Source: Streptomyces pluripotens
GTDB lineage: Bacteria; Actinomycetota; Actinomycetes; Streptomycetales; Streptomycetaceae
Assembly: GCF_000802245.2 (NCBI RefSeq)
Contig: NZ_CP021080.1
Location: 6,572,001-6,636,000, forward strand
Direction: 5' to 3'
Length of the DNA: 64,000 nucleotides
Translations under genes and position numbers: made by a program
In this document: positions 43,856 through 53,279 of the stretch, one piece after another
Position numbering within the stretch: the stretch's first letter is position 1
Layout: each line of letters starts with the position of its first letter
The notes under the pieces: generated by a model
Database searches by the model: none
The model's input: the letters and a program-made list of their open reading frames with translations, nothing else
What the model was told of the DNA's origin: nothing

Positions 43856-45166
43856 TCAGCCCGCCTCGTGGGCCGGGCGGAGCTCGGACAACTCGTCGAG
43901 TGGTGTGTCGAGCACGGCGAGGGACCGGGTCAGATGCAGGGCCAGGGCCAGCGGGACCAGCCCCACCAGCAGCGCGACAGCCCCGCCCGGCACTCCGAAC
44001 AGAGCGACCAACAGCCCGGCCAGCAGGGGCCCGGTCCATTCCAGGGCCTGCACGCCGAAACGGTTCACCGCCGAGACCCGGCCGCTGAACTCGTCCGGGA
44101 CCAGGCGAACCATGTACGACTGGAGCATGACGTTGAGCGGGACCATGGTCAGCATGGCCACGAAGGTCACCGCACCGATTTCCCATGGTGCCGGGACGAC
44201 CGCGACCAGTACCAGCGCCCCCGCGAACGCCCATGCCGCGGTGCGGATGACGGTTTTGGCGCGGACCGAGCGGGCGACCGCCGGGCCGATCGCCGAGCCC
44301 ACCACGCCGCCGACCAGCGCGACCGCGCTGACCAGGCCGATCGTGGTGGGGCCGCCGCCGCGGAACTTGACCAGGGCGATGAACAGGAGCGCGAACGCCT
44401 GGCCGAGGGTGTTGAGCAGCGCCCCCCACATCACCACGAAGCGCAGGAAGGGCTCCCCGCGGACGAACCGGAACCCGGCGGCGATGTCCTGACGCACCGT
44501 CGTGCGCTCGTTCTCAACCCGGTCCTCGCGCTCGGGACCCAGCGGCCGGTGGATCAGCGCCGCGCCGAGCGACGCCGCGCCGAAGGAGAGTGCGTCGATG
44601 CCGAAGGGGCACCAGCGGGCGAGCGAGAACAGCAAGCCGCCCACCGGGCCGCCGAGTAGTTGGGCACCGAGGTCACGGCCCAACTCCTGCGCCGTGGCGG
44701 TGGCCAGTTGGTCCTTGCGGGCAATGCGCCGCAGCGCCGGAGCGGTGGCACCGGAGGCGACCCCGGCCGCCAGGCCGCTCACCGTCGCCGCCGCTACGAG
44801 AAGGGGGAGCTGCGGACGGTCGGCGGCCACCAGGGCCGCGACGGCCGCAAGGGCCGCACCTTGGACGAGGGGCGCGATGACCAGGATGGCCTTGCGGGAG
44901 ACCCGGTCGGCGAGCGCACCGCCCCACAGTGTGGTGACCAGTGCGCTCACCAGCCCGGCCGCGGTGAGCGTCCCGGCCTTGGCCACCGAGCCGGTGGTGT
45001 AGAGGATCAGCAGCGGAAACGAGATGGCCGAGATGCTGGTCCCTAAAGCGGAGGCCGTGTTCCCGACCCACCAGCCCACGTAGTCGGAGTTCCGCCACAG
45101 CGACGGCGGTGGCGCCGTCTCGCTGTCCGCTCCGGAACCTGCGGCGCCGGTGTCGGTGCTGGTCAC
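43856..45166 (-). CDS. MFS exporter (EntS-like, MFS_3 family)
   Basis: Integral membrane major-facilitator protein, 436 aa, with 10-12 hydrophobic segments. WRNSDYVGWWVGNTASALGT and the loop LWGGALADRVSRKAILVIAP are typical of the MFS_3 (enterobactin exporter-like) family. MLTMVPLNVMLQSYMVRLVP and DEFSGRVSAVNRFGVQALEW mark the second half. GTG 45166 has GGGAGAAC at proper spacing. The frame remains open another 95 codons upstream, but that stretch is arginine/proline-rich. It is separated by about 500 bp from the TetR gene on the same strand. Substrate unknown. Confidence 0.85.
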   Translation of the reverse strand: MTSTDTGAAGSGADSETAPPPSLWRNSDYVGWWVGNTASALGTSISAISFPLLILYTTGSVAKAGTLTAAGLVSALVTTLWGGALADRVSRKAILVIAPLVQGAALAAVAALVAADRPQLPLLVAAATVSGLAAGVASGATAPALRRIARKDQLATATAQELGRDLGAQLLGGPVGGLLFSLARWCPFGIDALSFGAASLGAALIHRPLGPEREDRVENERTTVRQDIAAGFRFVRGEPFLRFVVMWGALLNTLGQAFALLFIALVKFRGGGPTTIGLVSAVALVGGVVGSAIGPAVARSVRAKTVIRTAAWAFAGALVLVAVVPAPWEIGAVTFVAMLTMVPLNVMLQSYMVRLVPDEFSGRVSAVNRFGVQALEWTGPLLAGLLVALFGVPGGAVALLVGLVPLALALHLTRSLAVLDTPLDELSELRPAHEAG

Positions 45167-45664
45167 CTTTGTTCTCCCAGGGTGCCGTGGCCTTCGGGCC
45201 GTGGGGATGAGGGCTCGCGACGGCCCTTCCGCCGTGCAGGCGGTCGGGCTCGTCGCTAGAGGAGGGCCGTACGCGGTCCTGGGCCGGGACGATATCCAGG
45301 GCGCCCCGCGTGCGGAAGTACGCCGCCGGTCAGGCCCTTGGCCGGGAGGTGGCAGAACTGCAGGCCGGTGGAGTCCGTCCGTGGATGGTGAGTGAGCGCG
45401 AGGCCGGCGCCCGCGGTGTCCGCGGTCGCTGCTCGAAGGCGCCGCCGGCACACCTGGGCGTCACCGTGGGCGTGGTGGACCGAGCCGCCGTGCGGCTGCG
45501 CGGTGGGTGGGTCACGCCTGGACGGACGCATGCGCCCGCGCCCTCGATGTGGCCCGGGGACGCGTTCACGGCGAGCACCGGCCCCGGCCCGGCCGCGGCG
45601 AACGGCCGTGCCGGCGACCGGTCCCAGGCCCGGCCCCGGCCCGGGACCCCTTCCGCGCCCGCTG
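45167..45664. other. Intergenic region, nothing recognised
   Basis: 498 bp between the MFS start and the stop of the leftward TetR gene. It presumably contains the MFS promoter. No gene, repeat or hairpin above about 9 bp was noticed. Confidence 0.4.
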
Positions 45665-46294
45665 TCAATGACGCCCGGGAGAGCCGATCTCGCGCAGGAT
45701 TCCGAAGGCCCGCAGGAGGGGCGCCGTGTCCGGGCCCGTGTCCGTGACGCCGGACGCCCGGCGCGCCCGGCGTGTCCGCAGTACGGCGCGCACCGCGGAG
45801 AGGGCGGCGCAGGCGATCACGGCCGCCTTCAGGTCGGCGTCCGGCGTGTTCGGGGGAAGCCTGCGCTGGACCAGGACGGTCAGCCGCTCCTCGAAGTCGG
45901 AGAACGCCTGCACGAGACGGGCCGTGACGACGTTCTCGATGTCCTCAAGAGGGTGGCTGAGGGCGGTCAGGGTCGAGGCCGCGAATGGCTTGGCCGCCTC
46001 CAGCAAGGCGTTGCACACCGCGTCCAGGGGCTCCTCCTCCGCCGGACGCTCGGAGAGGGCGTTCTCGACGTAGGCGAAGACCTCGACGCCGTCGGGCAAC
46101 AGCAGCGCTTCCTTGGTCTCGAAGTAACGGAAGAACGTGCGTACGGAGACGTTCGCGTATGCGGCGATGTCCGCAACCGTGGTGGCCTCGAAGCCGCGCT
46201 CTTTGAACAGGTGCGCGGCTCCTTCCAGAAGCAGGCGCCGTGTCTCCTCCTTCTTGCGTTCACGCAGTCCAGTGGGGGTGATCTCACTCGGCAT
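45665..46294 (-). CDS. TetR-family repressor of the MMPL transporter
   Basis: TetR regulator, 209 aa. The DNA-binding part is FEATTVADIAAYANVSVRTF and FRYFETKEALLL; the C-terminal helices form the ligand pocket. ATG 46294 is chosen because GGAGG sits about 9 nt upstream; ATG 46312 is possible. It is divergent from an MMPL transporter, and the 154-bp space holds several TGTCA-based palindromes, so it very probably represses both itself and the transporter. The effector is unknown. Confidence 0.9.
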   Translation of the reverse strand: MPSEITPTGLRERKKEETRRLLLEGAAHLFKERGFEATTVADIAAYANVSVRTFFRYFETKEALLLPDGVEVFAYVENALSERPAEEEPLDAVCNALLEAAKPFAASTLTALSHPLEDIENVVTARLVQAFSDFEERLTVLVQRRLPPNTPDADLKAAVIACAALSAVRAVLRTRRARRASGVTDTGPDTAPLLRAFGILREIGSPGRH

Positions 46295-46335
46295 GGGTCG
46301 AGCCTCCGGCATGGTGTCGCGGCTGTCAATTGGCA

Positions 46336-46432
46336 CGCGTGTCACGCGAGAGCCATCGCATCTGCACATTGTCATGAATGACAATTGTCATCTGTGCCAC
46401 TTCTTCTCTAGAGTTCGTGTCACTCGTGACAC
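46336..46432. promoter_or_regulatory. Cluster of TGTCA-N4-TGACA operators
   Basis: ATTGTCAT-GA-ATGACAAT (46368-46385) and GTGTCAC-TC-GTGACAC (46417-46432) share TGTCA-N4-TGACA. ATGACAATTGTCAT (46378-46391) is a perfect 14-bp palindrome overlapping the first. CGCGTGTCACGCG (46336-46348) is a further palindrome with the same core. All lie between the TetR and MMPL starts. Confidence 0.82.
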
Positions 46433-46448
46433 TTTTTTGGAGAGCAAG

Positions 46449-48665
46449 GTGCCCAGACCTTCACAGCACGTTCCCGCGCCGGCCGACACGCGGCCTGAGG
46501 TGCGGACCGGCGCGCATCCACCGGCGGATCCCACCCCGGTATCCGGCGGACTCGGTCGCCTCGGCGGCTTCTGCGCCCGGCATCCGGTCACGGTCATCGC
46601 CGTCTGGCTGCTGATCCTCGGTGCCGCCCTGGCCGGGCGGCACCTTGCCGCGCCCACCTTCAGCGACCGGATCAGCCTGCCCGGCACCGCCTCCCACACC
46701 GGTGCCGACCTCCTCACGGCATCCATGCCCCAAGCGGGCAGGCCCAGCGGCAAAGTCGTCTTCCACGCAGGCTCCGGCACCGTGGCCGACCAGCGGTCCG
46801 CCCTCGGTAGATCCCTTGCCGACCTGCGCGACCTGCCCCACGTCACCGCCGCTTCGGCATCCGTGACCAGCAACGACGGACGTACCGCCTACACCACCGT
46901 CTCCTTCGACGAGCAGCTGAAGAACCTCGGCCACGACTACACCGAGCGGCTCGACGCGGCGACGGAGCCCGCCCGAGCGGCAGGGCTGGGTGTCGCCTAC
47001 GGGGGAGACCTCGAACAAGTGGTCCGCGAACCGGCCAACGACGAACTGAGTGAGGGCGTGGGCGTCGCAGCCGCCCTCGTCATCCTGCTTCTCGCCTTCG
47101 GCAGTGTCCTCGCTGCGCTGCTGCCGCTGGCCACCGCCCTGATCAGCGTCGGAGTCGGCCTCGGTGTCGTGGGCATCGTCGCCGCCACCCTCACCTTCGC
47201 GACCTCCGCCACGACCCTGGCCGGCATGATCGGCCTGGGCGTCGGCATCGACTACGCCCTGTTCCTGACGACGCGCTTCCGCCAGGACCTCATCGAGGGA
47301 CGCGATCCGGTCGAGGCCGCGGCCCGCACGGCGCGTACCAGTGGACGCGCCGTCCTCATCGCCGCTCTGACCGTGGCCGTCGCCATGCTGAGCCTGTACG
47401 CGTGCGGGCTGACCTTCATCGGCAAGATAGGGCTGGCGGCCACCCTCGCCGTCATCGTGACCGCCGGTGCCGCCCTCACCCTGGTGCCGGCGGCCCTGGG
47501 CCTGGTCGGCAGGCGCATCGACCGGCTGCGGCTGGGCCGCCCTGTCGCCGAGAGCAACGGCGCGCATGACGGCTGGCACCGCTACGCCGGACTCGTCTCC
47601 CGGCGGCCGTGGACCTTCCTGGCCGTCGGCCTCGCCATCCTCGGTGTGTGCTCCGCACCCCTGCTCTCCATGCGCCTCGGTCACGTCGACGGCGGTGCGG
47701 ACCGGCTCGGCAGCAGCACCCGCACCGCGTACGACTGGATCGCGAACGCCGAGGGGAAGGGTTTCGGAGCGGGCGCGAACGGCCCGGTCCTCGCCGTGAT
47801 CGACGTGAGCGGAGCCTCCACACCCGTGGACCGGATCTCGGACGAGGTGAGCGCGGCTCTGAAGGAAACCCACGGCGTGGCCGCCTTCACCCCGGTCCGG
47901 GCGAGCGGCGACGGGAAGATCCTCGTCACCACGGTCACCCCGGCCACGGGCCCGCAGGACGCCGCGACCGGCACCCTGCTCCACGACCTCTCCGCGCGAA
48001 CCCTGCCGAAGGCCCTCGACGGCACCGGCGCCAAGGCCTATCTCACCGGAAGCGTGGCGGGCCAGGCCGACTTCCGCGACACGATCGGCGAACGGTTGCC
48101 CACCGTCATCGGTATCGTCCTGGTCCTCGCCTTCCTCCTGCTCATGACGGTCTTCCGCAGCGTGGTGATCCCCCTCAAGGCCGTCGTGCTCAACCTCTTC
48201 ACCACGGCCGCGTCCTACGGCGTGCTCGTCGTGGTCTTCCAGTGGGGCTGGGGTGACTCGCTGCTGGGGCTGTCCGAGCCCGTACCCATCGAGTCGTACG
48301 TCCCGATGATGATGTTCGCGATCGTCTTCGGGCTGTCCATGGACTACGAGATCTTCCTGCTGTCCCGGATCGCCGAAGCCTGGCATCGCACCGGTGACAA
48401 CAGTGTCGCGGTCGGCGAGGGACTCTCCGCGACGGCCCGCGTCATCTCCGCCGCGGCCTTCATCATGACCGCAGTGTTCCTGTCCTTCACCGCCTCGCCG
48501 ACCGTGGTGGTGAAGATGCTTGCCCTGGGGCTGGCGATCAGCGTGATCGTCGACGCCACGGTGGTCCGCCTCGTCCTGGTGCCGTCCGCCATGTTCCTCA
48601 TGGGCAAGGCGAACTGGTGGATGCCCCGCCGACTTGACCGGATCCTCCCGCGTCTGCATGCCTGA
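46449..48665 (+). CDS. MMPL-family RND transporter
   Basis: Large membrane transporter, 738 aa, of the MmpL/RND type. After one N-terminal helix (HPVTVIAVWLLILGAALAGR) and an extracytoplasmic domain come two bundles of helices. Marks are GLGVGIDYALFLTTRFRQDL near 265 and GLSMDYEIFLLSRIAEAWH near 620, the proton-relay Asp-Tyr pairs of the family. It probably exports a lipid or hydrophobic compound by proton motive force. GTG 46449 has GGAGAG upstream; the longer frame crosses the operators. Regulation by the divergent TetR is strongly implied. Confidence 0.9.
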   Translation: MPRPSQHVPAPADTRPEVRTGAHPPADPTPVSGGLGRLGGFCARHPVTVIAVWLLILGAALAGRHLAAPTFSDRISLPGTASHTGADLLTASMPQAGRPSGKVVFHAGSGTVADQRSALGRSLADLRDLPHVTAASASVTSNDGRTAYTTVSFDEQLKNLGHDYTERLDAATEPARAAGLGVAYGGDLEQVVREPANDELSEGVGVAAALVILLLAFGSVLAALLPLATALISVGVGLGVVGIVAATLTFATSATTLAGMIGLGVGIDYALFLTTRFRQDLIEGRDPVEAAARTARTSGRAVLIAALTVAVAMLSLYACGLTFIGKIGLAATLAVIVTAGAALTLVPAALGLVGRRIDRLRLGRPVAESNGAHDGWHRYAGLVSRRPWTFLAVGLAILGVCSAPLLSMRLGHVDGGADRLGSSTRTAYDWIANAEGKGFGAGANGPVLAVIDVSGASTPVDRISDEVSAALKETHGVAAFTPVRASGDGKILVTTVTPATGPQDAATGTLLHDLSARTLPKALDGTGAKAYLTGSVAGQADFRDTIGERLPTVIGIVLVLAFLLLMTVFRSVVIPLKAVVLNLFTTAASYGVLVVVFQWGWGDSLLGLSEPVPIESYVPMMMFAIVFGLSMDYEIFLLSRIAEAWHRTGDNSVAVGEGLSATARVISAAAFIMTAVFLSFTASPTVVVKMLALGLAISVIVDATVVRLVLVPSAMFLMGKANWWMPRRLDRILPRLHA

Positions 48666-48712
48666 TCGCCCCACCAGCCCGCCCAACCGATCGATTCGGA
48701 GCAAGTGACCAC

Positions 48713-49432
48713 GTGACCCGTTACCGTCGCAACAGGATCCGCGTCCTCGCCGCAATCACCGCGGCACTGGCTGCTCTGACCGGCGCGACCGACCTCCTGG
48801 TCGAGCACAGGGCCGAGGAGAGGATCGTCACCCAGGCTTCGCGCCGGCTGAAGCCGGAAGGGACGGTGCGCGCCGATCTCACCACGCCGCTCGCGGGGTT
48901 GCGCACCCTCGGCGGGGAGGTCGGCGACGTCGAGGTGAGCGCGAAGGGGGTGCGCCGTCAGCACGCGGTGATGGATGTGTCCGTCCGGTTGAAGGACGTC
49001 ACGACGGACGGCAACAGCGCCGGCGGCACCGGGACCGCCACCATCGGGTACGACCAGGTGACCCGGCGTCTGGGAGCGCTGGGCAACGGCCTGACGGCCG
49101 CTGCCCAGGGCGGCGACCTGACGCTCAGCGGAAGCGTCGGCCGCCTTGGGCTGCCGGTCACCGTGCGGGCCAAGCTGACCACCACCCCGGACACCTTCAC
49201 CATCACGCCTACGACGGTGAACGTCCTGGGCCGCACCATGGCGGTCGATGACATCGCCGCCCTGCCGGCCGCATCCGGGCTGCGGGACCAGCTGGAACCC
49301 CGGACCGTGGCCGTCACCGGGCTGCCCCACGGTGTGGCGCTGACCTCCGCGCACGCCGCCGGCAACGGACTTGTGCTCGCCTTCTCGATCGCTCCGGGCC
49401 CGACGCCGGGCGCGGCCGGAGGCGCCGTCTGA
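48713..49432 (+). CDS. LmeA-like (DUF2993) phospholipid-binding protein
   Basis: Protein of 239 aa with an N-terminal membrane anchor or signal (NRIRVLAAITAALAALTGA) and a periplasmic-side lipid-binding domain of the DUF2993/LmeA family (VEHRAEERIVTQASRRL, GEVGDVEVSAKGVRRQHAVM, VTVRAKLTTTPDTFTITPTT, GLPHGVALTSAHAAGNGLVL). It lies 47 bp after the MMPL gene on the same strand and probably works with it, since LmeA proteins act in envelope lipid assembly in mycobacteria. GTG 48713 has GGAGCA upstream. Confidence 0.8.
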   Translation: MTRYRRNRIRVLAAITAALAALTGATDLLVEHRAEERIVTQASRRLKPEGTVRADLTTPLAGLRTLGGEVGDVEVSAKGVRRQHAVMDVSVRLKDVTTDGNSAGGTGTATIGYDQVTRRLGALGNGLTAAAQGGDLTLSGSVGRLGLPVTVRAKLTTTPDTFTITPTTVNVLGRTMAVDDIAALPAASGLRDQLEPRTVAVTGLPHGVALTSAHAAGNGLVLAFSIAPGPTPGAAGGAV

Positions 49433-49506
49433 TGGTCCGGACGGCGGCGCGCGCGAAGGCGCCGTGGCCGCACCGTGCGTCGGGGCCGGACGTACCCCGT
49501 CCGGAA

Positions 49507-49544
49507 CGTGCGCCGGCGCTCGCCTGGGCGGGCGCCGGCGCACG
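49507..49544 (+). terminator. 13-bp hairpin after the LmeA-like gene
   Basis: CGTGCGCCGGCGC (49507-49519) pairs with GCGCCGGCGCACG (49532-49544); the loop can fold further (CGCC/GGCG). It lies 74 bp past the stop. The remaining 365 bp before msrA show nothing else. Confidence 0.7.
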
Positions 49545-49909
49545 CACCGGTGCCAGAGGCGGTGCTGATCGGACGCAGCAGTCCCCAGCCTTCCCGGGGC
49601 GCCTCAAGACAGCCTCCGCCGGGTGCGGAGCCCCCTGCGCACCCGCCCTGCCCGCAGCCGTCTGATCACGCCCGCGTGACGGCCAGTCGGCTCGCCCCGC
49701 CCAACGGCCCGTTCACTTCAGGGAATCCGGGTTTCGCCCGGCCACGGGCCAACGTCCTCGACGTCACCGTCCTTCCTCCGCCCGGCGGTGGACGACCCGA
49801 CGTCCCACGGTGCCCCTTGGCCGGTTGCCCGCGGGCGGCAATAAGCTGGGTGGCTGTGCGACCGGCACGTCGAGGATGGTGCCGGGCAGGAGAGTCAGGG
49901 GAGCGACCG

Positions 49910-50431
49910 ATGACAGTGGGAACAGAGCGAGCCGTACTGGCGGGCGGTTGCTTCTGGGGCATGCAGGAGCTGATCCGGAAGCAGCCGGGCGTGGTGTCCA
50001 CGCGCGTCGGCTACAGCGGCGGCGACACACCGAACGCCACCTACCGTGATCACGGCGACCACGCCGAGGCCATCGAGATCCTCTTCGATCCCACGGTCAC
50101 GAGCTACCGGGACGTCCTGGAGTTCTTCTTCCAGGTCCACGACCCGACCACGAAGGACCGCCAGGGCAACGACCTCGGGCGCAGCTACCGCTCAGCCATC
50201 TACTACGGCGACGAGGAGCAGCACCGCGTCGCCGTGGACACCATCGCGGACGTCGAAGCGAGCGGGTTGTGGCCGGGCAAGGTGGTCACGGAGGTCGAGC
50301 CCATCGGCGACTTCTGGGAGGCGGAGCCCGAGCACCAGGACTACCTGCAGCGCTACCCCAACGGCTATACCTGCCACTTCCCGCGACCGAACTGGAAGCT
50401 GCCTCGCCGGACCTCGGACACGGCGGACTGA
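49910..50431 (+). CDS. msrA: Peptide methionine-(S)-S-oxide reductase
   Basis: Repairs methionine-S-sulfoxide in proteins, 173 aa. The catalytic Cys is in [47 protein letters not shown] and [19 protein letters not shown] are all canonical. The recycling Cys is probably the one in YTCHFPRPN near the C-terminus. ATG 49910 has AGGGGAG upstream. It is a single-gene unit between a terminator and a long gap. An oxidative-stress role fits its position beside stress genes, but no shared regulation is visible. Confidence 0.95.
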   Translation: MTVGTERAVLAGGCFWGMQELIRKQPGVVSTRVGYSGGDTPNATYRDHGDHAEAIEILFDPTVTSYRDVLEFFFQVHDPTTKDRQGNDLGRSYRSAIYYGDEEQHRVAVDTIADVEASGLWPGKVVTEVEPIGDFWEAEPEHQDYLQRYPNGYTCHFPRPNWKLPRRTSDTAD

Positions 50432-51004
50432 CGCCGCGGCCCGCGCTCGACAACCGCCCGCGCCCGACAGTGGCCCCCGCCCCTCGGTGATCTGCGCCGC
50501 GGGGCGGGGACAGGACAAGGGCTGAGCCTCTTTCCGAACCCGCGCCAGCCCGCATCCCCCCCGATCGAGTGCCCGTCCGGCGGTGAGCCGCCGCGAGCGG
50601 TCGCGCGCTGGTTCCCCGGCGGCGCCCGCCCGCTTTCTCCGCCGTGGCACGGCCACGCCCGTCGGGGTGGCGCCGGGCGGGCAACTCCTTGAAATGCTGT
50701 CGCCCTTCCGCTGGCGCACCGGCTGGTGAAACCGCCGTGACCCTTCCGAGGCCGGTTCGGCCGAGCCGGCCACCGGACGAGCCGCCCTCGCTCCGGGCCC
50801 GGTTCGTCGGTCCGGCGGAGGCCGCGCCGCCCCTGTTTCCCCGGGCGCCGGCCCGCATATGTGACGTCCTCCATTGCGATCGCCGACCTCTGCGGAGAAC
50901 CTCTCGTGGGGGTGATTTTCCGAAGAACTGTTATCCAGGGCTCACCGAGCGGTCTCCCATACAGCGGACAACATCGTTCGGCGTCGAGGACAGGGAAACA
51001 TTTG
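50432..51004. other. Intergenic region with probable sigma-factor gene promoter
   Basis: 573 bp. The last 130 bp are AT-richer than the rest and probably carry the promoter of the sigma-factor fusion gene. No confident -35/-10 pair can be assigned by eye. Confidence 0.4.
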
Positions 51005-52684
51005 ATGAGTACACGGCACACGGTGGATTCGGCGGCACTGGTGACCGCTGCCCGGGAAGGCGACCTGGAGGCCCAGGACACGCTGGTCAGCGTGTACCTT
51101 CCGCTGGTCTACAACATCGTGGGGCGGGCGCTGAACGGGTCGGTCGACGTCGACGACGTGGTACAGGAGACCATGCTCCGCGCCCTTGAGGGGCTGGATG
51201 GCCTGCGGACTCCCGGGGGTTTCCGCCCCTGGCTGGTGGCCATCGCGATGAACCAGGTTCGCACGCACTGGCAGAACCGGCAGGTGGCCCCGGACGCCGT
51301 GGACGACACCGAGGACTTCGCGGACCCGGGCGCCGACTTCGTGGACCTGACCATGATGCAGCTGCAGTTGTCCGGACAGCGTCAGGAGACCGCCCGCGCC
51401 ACACGCTGGCTGGAGTACGACGAACGAGGGCTGCTGTCGCTCTGGTGGCTGGAGTGCGCCGGCGAGTTGACCCGGGCCGAGGTCGCCGCGGCTCTGGAGC
51501 TGTCGCCACAGCACACGGCGGTCCGGGTGCAGCGGATGAAGGCGCAACTGGAGACGGCCCGGGTGGTGGTGCGGGCACTCGACGCGCAGCCGCCGTGCGA
51601 GGAACTGCGGGGCATGCTGGTCTCCTGGGACGGCCGGCCCTCACCACTGTGGCGCAAGCGAATAGCCCGGCACGCGCGAGGCTGCGTGCGCTGCTCCGGC
51701 CTGTGGAGCGGGCTGATGCCCGCGGAGGGACTGCTGGCCGGCCTGGCGATGGTCGCGGCGGTGCCTGAACTGCTCGCGAGAGTCCGCTCCGCCTCCGGCG
51801 GGACCCCTGTGGCCGGTTCGGCGACCCGGCTCGCCGCGTCCGGTAGCCACGCCGGACCGGGCGCCGGAGGCGGAGGCGGACACCGTGCCGGGCGGGGCCG
51901 GGCGACCTCGCGGGGCCAGGCTCGCCGGCGCCGGCGGATCCGGCGCCGGGCCGTCGGCGGCGCGGCCTTGGCCGTGTGTGTCGCGGGAGGCGGGCTGTGG
52001 TACTTCATCACGGACTACGGGACCGGCTCCGAGCAGGTCACCGCAGCGGACGCTGCCGGGACGCCCACCGTGGACCTCTCGGCGTCCGCTTCCGCCGGGA
52101 CCTCGCCGTCGGCCTCCACGTCCGCATCACCCTCCGCGTCGAAGTCGAAGAAGGCGAGTCCTTCCAAGAAGCCGAGTGCTTCGGCGAGTCCGACTGCTTC
52201 CAAGAGCCCGAAGCCCGCCAGGAAGAGCACTCCGGTCCCTCGGCAGACCCCCCGGACGACGCCGAGTTCGGCCGGCGCCGCGCAGGTGCAGTCGGCTCCC
52301 GCGAACACCGTTGCGCAGGTGGTCGCGCTGGTGAACAAGGAGCGGGCGACCGCCGGTTGCGGTCCGGTTACGGAGAACGCGCAACTGGAGAAGGCAGCGC
52401 AGGCTCACTCGGACGACATGGCCGCCCGCAACTTCTTCGACCACACCAACCCGGACGGCGCCGGACCCGGGGACCGCATCACGGCAGCGGGCTACCACTG
52501 GTCCACGTACGGGGAGAACATCGCTCGGGGCCAGCAGACCCCGCAGTCGGTGATGGACGCCTGGATGAACAGCCCCGGCCACCGTGCCAACATCCTCAAC
52601 TGTGCGTTCAAGGACATCGGTGTGGGCGTGCACAAAGCCTCGGGAGGCCCGTGGTGGACACAGGACTTCGGTGCCAAGCTGTGA
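51005..52684 (+). CDS. ECF sigma factor - zinc-finger - membrane helix - CAP domain fusion
   Basis: Single 559-aa protein joining four modules. ECF sigma regions 2 (about 12-78: LPLVYNIVGRALNGSVDVDD, VVQETMLRALEGL) and 4 (about 135-190: [20 protein letters not shown]) bind core polymerase and promoter. A putative zinc-binding H-x3-C-x2-C (RHARGCVRCSGL, about 220-231) resembles ZAS anti-sigma domains. One membrane helix follows a basic run (about 315-337), then a Ser/Lys/Pro linker (about 350-435). A CAP/SCP domain ends the protein outside the membrane (VVALVNKERATAGCGPVTEN, AHSDDMAARNFFDHTNPDG, MNSPGHRANILNCAFKDIGV). It is probably a membrane-tethered sigma factor sensing the wall or outside. 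ATG 51005 has AGGGAA upstream. Confidence 0.9.
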   Translation: MSTRHTVDSAALVTAAREGDLEAQDTLVSVYLPLVYNIVGRALNGSVDVDDVVQETMLRALEGLDGLRTPGGFRPWLVAIAMNQVRTHWQNRQVAPDAVDDTEDFADPGADFVDLTMMQLQLSGQRQETARATRWLEYDERGLLSLWWLECAGELTRAEVAAALELSPQHTAVRVQRMKAQLETARVVVRALDAQPPCEELRGMLVSWDGRPSPLWRKRIARHARGCVRCSGLWSGLMPAEGLLAGLAMVAAVPELLARVRSASGGTPVAGSATRLAASGSHAGPGAGGGGGHRAGRGRATSRGQARRRRRIRRRAVGGAALAVCVAGGGLWYFITDYGTGSEQVTAADAAGTPTVDLSASASAGTSPSASTSASPSASKSKKASPSKKPSASASPTASKSPKPARKSTPVPRQTPRTTPSSAGAAQVQSAPANTVAQVVALVNKERATAGCGPVTENAQLEKAAQAHSDDMAARNFFDHTNPDGAGPGDRITAAGYHWSTYGENIARGQQTPQSVMDAWMNSPGHRANILNCAFKDIGVGVHKASGGPWWTQDFGAKL

Positions 52685-53279
52685 CGCGGCCGGGCGTGGC
52701 AGTCGGTCCCGAGCCACCGCCCCGGTGGTGTGGTCCGTGGGCGTCCACGTGTGAGCACCGGCGGGGAACGCTGCTCGGGAAGAACCACCGGGTTCTCCGC
52801 CTCGGTACCGGTACACCGCGGCCAGGGCCACCGCGTCGCGGCGGGTAACCGTCGTCAGATCCGGTGACGGACGGCAGACGTGTCAGGCGGAAGGCGGCGG
52901 CCGAGGTGCGGCGGCGCCCGTTGTCGCGGCGGCGGTCGACTTGCTCGTGGTCGTGCGCGGACCGGTGGACGTCTGCCGCGAGGTCCTCGTGCCGCGCCGG
53001 GGGCCGACGGCTGGCACGCGGTCCCGCCGTCCCACGGACGACCGCATGGTCGGCTTCAGGTCGCCTGCAGCCCGCCGTAACCGGCCAACACGCCTGTCTA
53101 CAGGGCTGGTTGAGACCAAGGTCCCCTAGGAACATCATGGCCGGTTAAGGGATTCCCCAAACCTCGGGACGGACCGCCGATCCGATCGGGTAGCCGCTTG
53201 ACGGCTTTTCCACGATCGGGTGACACTGCTGATGCGTTTGACGCCCCCCGATGCGTCAGTGCAGGAAAATGGAGAGCTG
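52685..53279. other. Intergenic region before the polyketide cluster
   Basis: 595 bp between the sigma-factor fusion and the P450. A 9-bp direct repeat CGATCGGGT lies at 53183-53191 and 53213-53221, flanking TTGACG (53198-53203), which could be a -35 element or activator sites for the P450 promoter. The rest shows nothing. Confidence 0.4.

Noticed and set aside
52685..53279. Attachment site or island junction between the sigma-factor gene and the PKS cluster
   Set aside because: No tRNA gene, integrase or long direct repeat is present; only a 9-bp repeat was seen, which is better explained as a promoter element.
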